DNA from: CALWRM01 sp050309765
GTDB lineage: Bacteria > Bacillota > Clostridia > Christensenellales > UBA1750
Assembly: GCA_050309765.1 (NCBI GenBank)
Contig: JBNRMU010000053.1
Location: 1-7,320, forward strand
Length of the DNA: 7,320 nt
Direction: 5' to 3'
Shown here: positions 1-6,322 of the stretch, one piece after another
Position numbering within the stretch: the first letter of the stretch is position 1
Layout of the letters: every line of letters begins with the position of its first letter
Notes under the pieces: generated by a model
Seen by the model: the letters and a program-made list of their open reading frames with translations, nothing else
Told to the model about the DNA's origin: nothing
Database searches by the model: none
Program-made: the position numbers and the translations under genes

Positions 1-830
1 GCCCCGCCCGGGAAGCGGGACTTAAAAGCGGCGACACCATCCTGCGCGTGGACGGTGAAAAGATGACGAACATGCAGCAGTTGATCTCTGCGGTCAAGTA
101 TTCCGGCGGCGGGCAGCTGCGCCTGCAGTGCAGCCGGGGCGGGCGGCGTTTTGAAGCCCGCGTCACGCCGGCCGTGGACGAGGAGGGCGTGCGCCGACTG
201 GGCGCCTGGGTGCGCGACTCCACCGCCGGCATCGGCACCATGTCCTACATGGACCCTGCGGATGGCAAATTCGGCGTGCTCGGCCATGCCATCTGCGATG
301 TGGATACGCTGAAGATATTGCCCGTGCGCGACGGAAGCCTTTACCAGACCCGCATCCTGGATGTGAAAAAGGGTGAAAAGGGGGAGCCGGGGGAACTGCA
401 TGGCGTATTTACCGGCATGCCGCAGAGCCTGTGCAGGGTAGAAAAGAATACGGAGTTCGGCGTGTTCGGCTCCATGCAGACGCCGTTTATAAACCCCTTA
501 TATCCAAACGGCCTGCCCGTGGGCGGACAGGCCGTGGTGCACACGGGGCCGGCCAAGCTGCTCGCCACGGTGGATGAAAACGGCGTGCAGGCCTACGACT
601 GCGAGATTATCCACATCACGCCCCAGCTGACGCCGTCGCAGCGCTCCCTGGTTGTGCGCGTGACGGACGAGGAGTTGCTCGGCCGCACGGGCGGCATCGT
701 GCAGGGCATGTCCGGTAGCCCCATCGTGCAGGACGGCTGCCTCGTGGCGGCGGTGACGCATGTGTATGTCAACGACCCCACGCGCGGGTATGGCATCTTC
801 CTGGACTGGATGCTGGAAGCGGCGGGATGA
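1..830 (+). CDS. spoIVB: SpoIVB serine peptidase (family S55), 5' end outside window
   Basis: SpoIVB is secreted by the forespore into the intermembrane space, where it cleaves SpoIVFA and so releases SpoIVFB to process pro-sigmaK. The reading frame is open from position 3, so the gene starts upstream; the GTG at 48 is internal. The first part (about 3-170) is the C-terminal half of a PDZ domain (AGLKSGDTILRVDGEK). The S55 protease domain follows. The catalytic triad is visible: His at 285-287 (in LGHAICD), Asp at 666-668 (in VTDEELL) and Ser at 711-713 (in GMSGSP). The spacings His-Ser 142 and Asp-Ser 15 residues equal those of B. subtilis H236, D363 and S378 as I recall them. By that numbering about 140 N-terminal residues (membrane anchor, propeptide, start of PDZ) lie outside the window. 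The gene ends in TGA at 828-830. It appears intact and active; the assignment is firm. Confidence 0.96.
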   Translation, partial: PAREAGLKSGDTILRVDGEKMTNMQQLISAVKYSGGGQLRLQCSRGGRRFEARVTPAVDEEGVRRLGAWVRDSTAGIGTMSYMDPADGKFGVLGHAICDVDTLKILPVRDGSLYQTRILDVKKGEKGEPGELHGVFTGMPQSLCRVEKNTEFGVFGSMQTPFINPLYPNGLPVGGQAVVHTGPAKLLATVDENGVQAYDCEIIHITPQLTPSQRSLVVRVTDEELLGRTGGIVQGMSGSPIVQDGCLVAAVTHVYVNDPTRGYGIFLDWMLEAAG

Positions 831-861
831 CAAAAAGGCGGGGTGGGTTGTATCTTGACAC

Positions 862-890
862 TTGAAAGATGGAGCCCATTGTGCTATTAG
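862..890 (+). promoter_or_regulatory. Putative sigmaA promoter of the nucleotidyltransferase gene
   Basis: TTGAAA (862-867) and TATTAG (885-890) are separated by 17 bp, matching the vegetative consensus at 5 of 6 and 4 of 6 positions. Transcription would begin near 897, giving a leader of about 35 nt that carries the ribosome binding site at 915-922. A perfect TTGACA lies just upstream (855-860), but it has no good -10 at 16-18 bp; the nearest, TAGAAT at 888-893, is 27 bp away. This is inferred from sequence only. Confidence 0.45.
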
Positions 891-914
891 AATAAATGGG
901 TTTCACTTGGAGGC

Positions 915-922
915 GGAGGAGG
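915..922 (+). promoter_or_regulatory. Ribosome binding site that sets the start at 931
   Basis: GGAGGAGG lies 8 nt before the ATG at 931. The longer reading frame would start with TTG at 862, which has no Shine-Dalgarno sequence and coincides with the likely -35 element, so 931 is the better start. Confidence 0.75.
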
Positions 923-930
923 CGAGAGGG

Positions 931-1668
931 ATGCTATCCCCGGATGAAGCGCTTTGCGTGGCAAAGGAGTTTGCGGCGGAGCTGGACAAGGCATTGCCCG
1001 GGAAGATATTGGCGGTCTATGCTGTGGGTTCCCTGGGCGGCGGCTATTACCGCCCCGGGCAGAGCGATATAGATACCGTCGTTGTCACGAACGTTTCCCG
1101 CGGCGAGCGATTGGATATCAAACCGCAGGTCAATACAATCGCGGCGCGCTATGGGGCACAATATCGGGTGCCCAAGGGCTTTGGCGCGGTCGTTTTTGCT
1201 GAAGAACAGCTTTTTCCCCCGTATGTGAAGGAGGAAGAGCTGATCCAGGAAATACTGCGCCTAAAGACGCAGGGAAGGCTGTTGTATGGACAATACGATG
1301 TGGGCCGAATTCCTTGGCCGGACTGGGAGGCCGTGCGACGCGATGTGCTGAATTTTCAGGAATGGGCCGATACGCAAAAAGGGACGCAGCTCGACAAAAC
1401 CTCGCTGATCAACTCCACCCTGCTGGCGCTGAAACGTTATCTGCTGCTGGGGCGGCACATCGTCGAGTTCAACAAATTCAAGGTCATCGACCTGTACAGG
1501 CAAAACGATCCGCCGCTGGTCGATGAAGAGGTCTTTGGCTTTATCCAGGATGAACTGCACGGTAGGCCCACGGAATGGAACGAGGACACCCGCAAAAGGT
1601 ATACGAGCTTTCACGACGAGCTGTATAGGGTTATAAACGATCGAGTTTTGTACAACGATGGAAGATAG
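931..1668 (+). CDS. Nucleotidyltransferase-fold protein of unknown role
   Basis: This 245-residue protein belongs to the DNA polymerase beta-like nucleotidyltransferase superfamily, the group that includes aminoglycoside nucleotidyltransferases. The signature is a Gly-Ser followed by Asp-x-Asp: G33-S34 in AVGSLGGGYYRPG, then D46 and D48 in SDIDTVVV. These would bind the Mg-nucleotide. A third carboxylate may be supplied by the Glu pair in VVFAEEQL, but I cannot prove it. The C-terminal half (about 120-245) is mostly helical with no motif I can name. There is no signal peptide or membrane segment. The target is unknown: small-molecule (drug) adenylylation, protein nucleotidylation and a toxin-antitoxin type role are all possible. 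The gene lies between spoIVB and spo0A, which are commonly neighbours, and its 3' end looks somewhat richer in A+T than the flanking genes, so a later insertion is plausible. The fold call is solid; the function is not. Confidence 0.8.
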   Translation: MLSPDEALCVAKEFAAELDKALPGKILAVYAVGSLGGGYYRPGQSDIDTVVVTNVSRGERLDIKPQVNTIAARYGAQYRVPKGFGAVVFAEEQLFPPYVKEEELIQEILRLKTQGRLLYGQYDVGRIPWPDWEAVRRDVLNFQEWADTQKGTQLDKTSLINSTLLALKRYLLLGRHIVEFNKFKVIDLYRQNDPPLVDEEVFGFIQDELHGRPTEWNEDTRKRYTSFHDELYRVINDRVLYNDGR

Positions 1669-1725
1669 CGCGGCGCAGATTGGCCATCAAAAGGGCTTGC
1701 GGCAGCTGCAAACGTCCGGCAACGT

Positions 1726-1733
1726 GAGGTGAT
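1726..1733 (+). promoter_or_regulatory. Ribosome binding site that sets the spo0A-like start at 1738
   Basis: GAGGTGAT is a perfect 8-base match to the Shine-Dalgarno extension AAGGAGGTGATC. Its GAGG ends 8 nt before the ATG at 1738. The in-frame GTG (1729) and ATG (1732) fall inside this site and are therefore unlikely starts. Confidence 0.7.
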
Positions 1734-1737
1734 GGGC

Positions 1738-2460
1738 ATGGACCTAGTGCTTGGCTGCGCGCAGGCCGCGCAGCGGGCCCGACTCTGCACATTGGCGCGG
1801 GAGGCAGGGCATTATGTGCTGTACGACTGCGCGGACGGCAACGAATTGCTGCACGCAACAATGCTGTTGCTGCCGGATGCGGTGTTGTGCGATTTGATCC
1901 TGCCTGGCCTGGACGGAGCGGCACTGGCAGGACGCATCCATAAGCACAGTCTGCCTCTGGCACCGAGCGTGGTTGTGCAGACGCCCAAGGGCCTGCATGC
2001 GCATCTCACGGGCTTGGAGCGGGCGCGAACGGCGTACAGCCAGCCCGAAACACTGGCCGTTTTGCAGACGGCGGCGGATCGGCCGCTGGATGCAAAAACG
2101 CACTTTGCCGCCCTCAAAAAGCTGAAGGACCTGGGCCTGCCCGAGCACATGCGCGGAGGGCTGTACGCCCGGCAGGCCCTGCTTTTGTGCATAGCAGATA
2201 CACGGCGGCTGAAAAACCTGCGCGACCTGGTCTATCTGCCCATCGCCCGAAAGAACGGCGCGACGCCTGCCAGCGTGGAGCGGGATATCCGCTACGCGAT
2301 CGAAAGCGCCTGGCGTTACGGCCAATTGCGTGCCCTGGAGGAAAACTTCGGCTATACCGTGCTGCCCGAGCGCGGCAAGCCCACCAACCGCGCTTTCTTT
2401 GCCCAACTGACGGAAAGCCTGCGCCGCAATCTGCGTGCGCAGGGCCGCGCGTCAATTTAA
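1738..2460 (+). CDS. spo0A: Spo0A-family transcription factor with a degenerate receiver domain
   Basis: Spo0A is the phosphorylation-controlled master regulator of sporulation entry. The C-terminal part (about 120-235 of 240 residues) is a clear Spo0A DNA-binding domain: LGLPEHMRGGLYARQAL, then the recognition helix region ASVERDIRYAIESAW (178-192), then FGYTV and KPTNRAFFAQL. The N-terminal 110 residues follow a CheY-like receiver pattern but are altered. The phosphoacceptor Asp is kept (D52 in LCDLILPGLDG) and so is the switch Thr (T82 in VVVQTPKG). The acidic Asp pair that holds Mg is replaced (C7, A8 in VLGCAQAAQ), and the conserved Lys of the KPF motif is Gln (Q102 in YSQPETL). At 240 residues it is shorter than B. 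subtilis Spo0A (267), with a short inter-domain linker. It follows spoIVB closely, as expected for spo0A, but with one gene in between and no clear promoter in the 69 nt upstream. It may be the only Spo0A of the organism or a divergent paralogue; the window cannot tell. Confidence 0.88.
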   Translation: MDLVLGCAQAAQRARLCTLAREAGHYVLYDCADGNELLHATMLLLPDAVLCDLILPGLDGAALAGRIHKHSLPLAPSVVVQTPKGLHAHLTGLERARTAYSQPETLAVLQTAADRPLDAKTHFAALKKLKDLGLPEHMRGGLYARQALLLCIADTRRLKNLRDLVYLPIARKNGATPASVERDIRYAIESAWRYGQLRALEENFGYTVLPERGKPTNRAFFAQLTESLRRNLRAQGRASI

Positions 2461-2495
2461 GCTTTTGTGAAGCTTCGTTTACCGTGCCTTTTTCG

Positions 2496-2524
2496 TTTAC
2501 TTTCCGCGCAGTCTATGGTAAAAT
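2496..2524 (+). promoter_or_regulatory. Putative sigmaA promoter of the yqhT-efp unit
   Basis: TTTACT (2496-2501) and TAAAAT (2519-2524) are separated by 17 bp. The -10 has the extended form TGG-TAAAAT (2516-2524), which offsets the weak -35 (4 of 6). It lies in the only A+T-rich stretch of the 109-nt gap after the Spo0A-like gene. Transcription would begin near 2531, about 40 nt before the start codon at 2570. Confidence 0.6.
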
Positions 2525-2553
2525 AAAGAAAAATCGGGGTTTTGTGTCCCTTT

Positions 2554-2561
2554 GGGGAGGG
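2554..2561 (+). promoter_or_regulatory. Ribosome binding site that sets the M24 peptidase start at 2570
   Basis: GGGGAGGG lies 8 nt before the ATG at 2570. The longer frame would begin with TTG at 2552, which overlaps this site and so is not a credible start. Confidence 0.75.
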
Positions 2562-2569
2562 TTAAACCT

Positions 2570-3631
2570 ATGCCATCCACTCGCCTGGATCGTTTCCGTC
2601 AAGAGCTTGCGGGCAGATCGGCCATCGTTTTAAAGCCGGAGAACATCTTCTATTTGAGCGGCTTTCTCGGCGAAGGCGCCTTGGTCGTGACGGATAAGCG
2701 CAGCGTGATCGTCACCGATTTCCGCTACGTGGAGGCGGGCGAAAAGCAGAGCCCCGATTGGGAGATCCTTTCCATCGGCGGCGGCAAGACTCAAAACAGC
2801 CTCATTGCCGACTGCGTGTTGGAGGCCGGTGCCCCCGTCCTTTGGGAAGAGGATTTCCTCACCATAGAGGAAGGCCGCAATCTGGGCGCACTGCTCAAGC
2901 AGGTTGAAGTCCTTCCCATGAACGGCCTGCCGGAAAAGCTGCGCATTATAAAGGACGCGCAGGAGGTCGCCGCCATGCAGAAGGCGGCAGCCATCACGGA
3001 CGACGCCTTTTCTTACCTTTTGACCGTGCTCAAGCCCGGCATGACCGAAAAGCAGGCTGCGCTGGAGCTGTATGTGTACATGCTCGGCCATGGGGCGGAG
3101 GGTCTGTCCTTTTCCACCATCGCCGCCTCGGGAGAAAACGCCAGCCTGCCGCACGCCATCCCCTCCGACCGCGTGATCCGCGAAGGCGACGTGGTCACCT
3201 TTGACTTTGGCTGCAAGGTGGAGGGCTACTGCTCGGATTTCACCAGGACCGTGGCCATGGGCAGGATCGATCAAAAGCTTTCCGAAATTTACGACATCGT
3301 TCTGGAGGCGAACCTCGCCGCGCTGGAGGGCCTTAGGGCCGGCAAGACCGGACGCGAGATGGATTCCATCGCCCGCGATATCATCGCCAAGGCCGGTTAC
3401 GGCGAGTGCTTCGGCCACAGCCTCGGCCACGGTGTGGGCGTGCTCATCCACGAGGAGCCGCGCCTGTCCCAGCGCAGCGACACGGTGCTTAAAAGCGGCA
3501 TGGCCGTCACCATAGAGCCCGGCATCTACCTGCCGGGGCTTGGCGGTGTGCGCATAGAGGATTTGACCATTGTGCAAGACGGCGGCCATCAGAACCTTTG
3601 CCGCAGCGAAAAGAAGCTCATTACGTTATAA
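2570..3631 (+). CDS. yqhT: M24B metallopeptidase, Xaa-Pro aminopeptidase of the YqhT type
   Basis: This cytoplasmic enzyme probably removes N-terminal residues that precede proline from peptides, using two metal ions. It has 353 residues. Residues 1 to about 125 form the creatinase-like N-terminal domain (FYLSGFLGEGALVVTDKRS); about 130-345 form the pita-bread M24 domain. All five expected metal ligands are present: D212 (FDFG), D223 (SDFTRT), H287 (LGHGVG), E316 (IEPGIY) and E330 (VRIEDL). H283 and H294-E295 (LIHEEP) also fit the family. The gene stands directly before efp, the order seen for yqhT-efp in Bacillus, which favours the YqhT name over generic PepP or PepQ; the exact dipeptide preference cannot be read from sequence. 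It has its own promoter and ribosome binding site. The call of an active M24B peptidase is firm. Confidence 0.93.
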   Translation: MPSTRLDRFRQELAGRSAIVLKPENIFYLSGFLGEGALVVTDKRSVIVTDFRYVEAGEKQSPDWEILSIGGGKTQNSLIADCVLEAGAPVLWEEDFLTIEEGRNLGALLKQVEVLPMNGLPEKLRIIKDAQEVAAMQKAAAITDDAFSYLLTVLKPGMTEKQAALELYVYMLGHGAEGLSFSTIAASGENASLPHAIPSDRVIREGDVVTFDFGCKVEGYCSDFTRTVAMGRIDQKLSEIYDIVLEANLAALEGLRAGKTGREMDSIARDIIAKAGYGECFGHSLGHGVGVLIHEEPRLSQRSDTVLKSGMAVTIEPGIYLPGLGGVRIEDLTIVQDGGHQNLCRSEKKLITL

Positions 3632-3728
3632 TTTTCGGTCCCTAAGGGGTTCGCCTGGGCTGCCCGTCGGCCTCCGGTGCGTACACCCAAACAAATACAT
3701 TAAATGCTAGCCAAGGAGGACGACAACC

Positions 3729-4286
3729 ATGATTTCCGCAGGAGATTTCCGCAAGGGCGTGACCATCGAGGTGGACGGCAACGTCTACAACATCACCGAT
3801 TTCCAGCACGTAAAGCCCGGCAAGGGCGCGGCCTTTGTGCGCACCCGCTTAAAGAACGTGATGACGGGCGCCGTGCAGGAGCGCACCTTCAGCCCCACCG
3901 ACAAGGTGTCGCGCGCCACCATCGAGACCAAGGAAATGACCTACCTGTACAACGACGGCGAGCTGTACTACTTCATGGATATCGAAAGCTATGAGCAGCT
4001 GCCCCTGAACCAGGAGACCGTTGAGGACGCCATCCCCTACGTCAAGGAGAACACCAACGTGACCGTGCGCTTCTATAAGGGCACTGCCTTCTCCGTGGAA
4101 GCGCCCAACTTTGTGGAGCTTGAGGTCATCGAGACCGAGCCCGGCGTGCGCGGCGATACCGCCACCAACGTGACCAAGCCCGCTACCCTGGAGACCGGTT
4201 ATGTGGTCAACGTGCCCATCTTCATCAACCAGGGCGAGAAGATCCGCATCGATACCCGTACCGGCGAGTACATGGAGCGCGCCTGA
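3729..4286 (+). CDS. efp: Translation elongation factor P
   Basis: EF-P binds between the P and E sites of the ribosome and speeds peptide bond formation at consecutive prolines. The 185-residue protein has the full three-domain length: an N-terminal KOW-like domain (1 to about 64), then two OB domains. The tip loop that reaches the peptidyl-transferase centre reads HVKPGKGAAFVR, placing the residue expected to be modified at K32, the same position as in B. subtilis EF-P. The end carries the family signature (ETEPGVRGDT, then TGYVVNVPIFINQGEKIRIDT). AAGGAGGA (3713-3720) lies 8 nt before the ATG. The 97 nt separating it from the peptidase gene hold no promoter I trust and no hairpin with a T run, so efp is probably read from the promoter at 2496-2524. 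The identification is essentially certain. Confidence 0.98.
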   Translation: MISAGDFRKGVTIEVDGNVYNITDFQHVKPGKGAAFVRTRLKNVMTGAVQERTFSPTDKVSRATIETKEMTYLYNDGELYYFMDIESYEQLPLNQETVEDAIPYVKENTNVTVRFYKGTAFSVEAPNFVELEVIETEPGVRGDTATNVTKPATLETGYVVNVPIFINQGEKIRIDTRTGEYMERA

Positions 4287-4312
4287 TTATACGCACAAGG
4301 AGGGAATCTGAG

Positions 4313-4723
4313 ATGAGTAAGCTCAACGAAAAAGCGGCTTTCCTCAAGGGCATGGCCGCCGGCCTGGAACTGAGCGCCGACACCCCCGAGCGCAAGCTGA
4401 TCCTGCAGCTGCTGGAGACCGTGGACGAAATGGCCCAGGCCATTGACAGACTGGAGCAGCGCATCGAGGACGCCGAGGACTCCATCGACGAAATCAGCGA
4501 CGATCTGGCCGATGTGGAAGAGATCGTCTACGAGGACGAAGAGGACGACGAGTGTGACTGCGAGGAGTGCGAAGACGATGAGGAGTCCGACGAGGACGAC
4601 TTCATCGAGTATGCCTGCCCCTACTGCGGCGATACCATCTACTACGATCCCGAAACCTTCGATATGGAGGAACCGCATCCCTGCCCCAACTGCGGCAAGG
4701 AGCTGTTCGCCGAACAGGAATAA
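4313..4723 (+). CDS. CD1247-like coiled-coil / zinc-ribbon protein of unknown function
   Basis: This 136-residue protein resembles the Clostridia proteins named after C. difficile CD1247, whose role is not known to me. Residues 1-70 carry the family-like start (KAAFLKGMAAGLEL) and then a helical, heptad-like segment (LLETVDEMAQAIDRLEQRIE) that should form a coiled coil. Residues about 72-97 are a highly acidic stretch with three cysteines (C81, C83, C86 in ECDCEEC). The C-terminus is a small zinc-ribbon-like pair of knuckles, C102-PY-C105 and C124-PN-C127. There is no signal peptide or membrane segment. The gene follows efp by 26 nt with AAGGAGGG (4297-4304) at 8 nt from the ATG, so it is surely co-transcribed with efp. 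That context hints at a translation- or RNA-related role, but this is only inference. Confidence 0.82.
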   Translation: MSKLNEKAAFLKGMAAGLELSADTPERKLILQLLETVDEMAQAIDRLEQRIEDAEDSIDEISDDLADVEEIVYEDEEDDECDCEECEDDEESDEDDFIEYACPYCGDTIYYDPETFDMEEPHPCPNCGKELFAEQE

Positions 4724-4735
4724 GAAAGCAATGCT

Positions 4736-4770
4736 AAAACAGGATGCCCGAAAATGGGCATCCTGTTTTT
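4736..4770 (+). terminator. Rho-independent terminator after the yqhT-efp unit
   Basis: A perfect inverted repeat pairs CAGGATGCCC (4740-4749) with GGGCATCCTG (4756-4765) around a 6-nt loop, followed by TTTTT (4766-4770). AAAA at 4736-4739 precedes the stem, so the structure can also act on minus-strand transcripts. It begins 12 nt after the stop codon of the zinc-ribbon gene. Confidence 0.93.
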
Positions 4771-4775
4771 AATGC

Positions 4776-4805
4776 AAAAAAGGCCCGGGGCGTTTGCCCC
4801 GGGCC
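4776..4805 (-). terminator. Rho-independent terminator of the glgD-glgA unit
   Basis: GGCCCGGGGC (4782-4791) pairs perfectly with GCCCCGGGCC (4796-4805) around a 4-nt loop. Read on the minus strand, the GC-rich stem is followed by six T residues (A run at 4776-4781). It lies 9 nt beyond the glgA stop codon and abuts the plus-strand terminator. Confidence 0.93.
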
Positions 4806-4814
4806 GCGCATCGT

Positions 4815-6275
4815 TTAGTCGGTCGGCGTCTCCGTGCCGGTGAGCAGGCGGTTGTAGATCTTGATGTACTCGCCTGCGGAAGCGTTCCAGCTGAAGTCGC
4901 GCTTCATGCCGGTGCGGATGGCGCTGTTAAAGGCCTTCTTATCGCTTGCGCGATACAATTCCACCGCGCGCCGGATGGCGTCCAGCATGTCGTGCGCGTT
5001 GTAGCTGTAGAAGGTAAAGCCAACGCCGCCTTCGACATTGGGATTGATCGGCTGCACGGTATCCTTGAGGCCGCCCGTCTCGCGCACGATCGGCAGCGTG
5101 CCATAGCGCATGGAGATCATCTGCGACAGGCCGCAGGGCTCAAAGGCGGAGGGCATGAGGAACAGATCGCAGCCAGCGTAGATCTGGTGGGCTAGCTCGT
5201 TGTTCATTTCGATGCGTGCCTCCACGCTGCCCTTGTAGCGGTAGGCAGCCCAGCGGAACAGGTCCTCATAGCGTTGCTCGCCCTTGCCGAGCACCACCAG
5301 CTGCACATCCAGCGACAGAATCTCCGGCAGAACGTACTCGATCAAATCCAGGCCTTTCTGGGAAGCCAGGCGCGAGATGAGGCCGATCATGGGCACATCG
5401 GGCCTAACGTCCAGCCCCAGCGACTTTTGCAGGGCCTCCTTGTTGGCGGCCTTGCCCTTGACAAAACTGGTGACGTTATAGTTCTTGACGAGATGCGGGT
5501 CCTTGGCCGGGTTGTACAGATCGGTATCGATGCCGTTGAGAACGCCGGCCAATTGATGACGCCGAGCGCTGAGCAACCCCTCCAGGCGCTCACCGTAATA
5601 GGCGGTTTGAATCTCATGCGCGTAGGTGGGGGATACGGTGGTGATCTCGTCCGAATAGACCAGGCCCGCCTTGATCAGGGAGCAGCCGCCGAAGAATTCC
5701 AGCTTGTCGGAGGTGTAGGCGTCCCAGCCGAGGCTGAGCAAATCTTCCACATAATCGATGCCGAAGACGCCCTGGTACTGCAAATTGTGGATGGTAAACA
5801 GCGTGCGGATGTCCCTGTAGAACTGCAGCGCAAAATACTGGCGCTTGAGCAGCACGGGAATCATGCCCGTCTGCCAGTCGTGGCAGTGCAGAATGTCGGG
5901 CTGGAAGCCCAGCAGAGGCAGTACCTCCAGCACGGCCCGATCGAAGAAGAGAAAACGCTCGCCCTCGTCGCCGCCGCCGTAGATGTAGGGGCGGTTGAAG
6001 TAGAATTCGTTATCCACAAAGTAGAAGGTGATGCCCTCCAACTCCAGGGATTCCACGCCGCAATACTGCCTGCGCCATCCAAGGTTGATATAGGTGTAAA
6101 GCTGATGGGTCATCTGGCTGCGCCATTTTTCGTTGATTTCACTATACAGCGGAAGAATGACCCGAACGTCCGCGCCCTGCGCGCGCAGCGCCTTGGGCAA
6201 AGCGCCCACAACGTCCGCAAGGCCGCCGGTTTTGATGAATGGTACGCATTCGGACGCCGCAAACAGGACCTTCAT
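4815..6275 (-). CDS. glgA: Glycogen synthase (ADP-glucose dependent, GT5)
   Basis: GlgA transfers glucose from ADP-glucose to the non-reducing end of a growing alpha-1,4-glucan in the cytoplasm. The 486-residue protein has normal length for the family. The N-terminal catalytic domain starts MKVLFAASECVPF and carries the ADP-glucose binding motif KTGGL at 15-19 (K15 as in E. coli). The C-terminal GT-B half contains LISRLASQKGLDL and the conserved FEPCGLSQMISMRYG with the catalytic Glu at residue 379, followed by PIVRETGGLKDTV. AAGGAGGG (minus strand, 6289-6282) lies 6 nt before the ATG. It follows glgD by 47 nt on the same strand with no terminator between, so the two are probably one transcript. 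No inactivating change is seen. Confidence 0.97.
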   Translation of the reverse strand: MKVLFAASECVPFIKTGGLADVVGALPKALRAQGADVRVILPLYSEINEKWRSQMTHQLYTYINLGWRRQYCGVESLELEGITFYFVDNEFYFNRPYIYGGGDEGERFLFFDRAVLEVLPLLGFQPDILHCHDWQTGMIPVLLKRQYFALQFYRDIRTLFTIHNLQYQGVFGIDYVEDLLSLGWDAYTSDKLEFFGGCSLIKAGLVYSDEITTVSPTYAHEIQTAYYGERLEGLLSARRHQLAGVLNGIDTDLYNPAKDPHLVKNYNVTSFVKGKAANKEALQKSLGLDVRPDVPMIGLISRLASQKGLDLIEYVLPEILSLDVQLVVLGKGEQRYEDLFRWAAYRYKGSVEARIEMNNELAHQIYAGCDLFLMPSAFEPCGLSQMISMRYGTLPIVRETGGLKDTVQPINPNVEGGVGFTFYSYNAHDMLDAIRRAVELYRASDKKAFNSAIRTGMKRDFSWNASAGEYIKIYNRLLTGTETPTD

Positions 6276-6322
6276 ACTCGTCCCTCCTTAGTTGGGAATG
6301 GGAAATACGATTGACTGCGCGA

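Noticed and set aside
1390..1399. 0A-box-like sequence on the minus strand (TTTTGTCGAG)
   Set aside because: It lies inside the nucleotidyltransferase coding region, far from any start, and a similar near match (TTTTGTCAAG) occurs inside glgA near 5457-5466, so chance is the simpler explanation.
1547..1576. Possible sigmaH promoter for the Spo0A-like gene (AGGA then GAAT)
   Set aside because: The spacer is about 16 nt instead of 11-12, and the flanking -35 bases do not match.
1744..2406. Open frame of 220 codons on the minus strand opposite the Spo0A-like gene
   Set aside because: The plus strand encodes a clear Spo0A DNA-binding domain and a strong ribosome binding site; the antisense frame resembles nothing I recognise.
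2459..2475. Possible terminator after the Spo0A-like gene (AAGCTT repeated with a 5-nt loop)
   Set aside because: The stem is only 6 bp, A+T-rich, and is not followed by a proper T run, so I would not call it a terminator.
2630..3589. Open frame of 319 codons on the minus strand opposite the M24 peptidase gene
   Set aside because: The plus-strand protein has all metal ligands of a real enzyme; the antisense product is low in recognisable motifs and looks like a composition artefact.
3632..3728. Separate promoter or leader structure in the 97 nt before efp
   Set aside because: TACATT and TAAATG resemble -10 elements but no -35 stands at the right distance; small GC hairpins lack a T run, and no riboswitch-like pattern is evident.
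5274..6314. Long open frame (346 codons) on the plus strand opposite glgA
   Set aside because: It is an antisense shadow of glgA, a common effect of GC-rich codon use; the translation shows no domain and there is no ribosome binding site matched to it.
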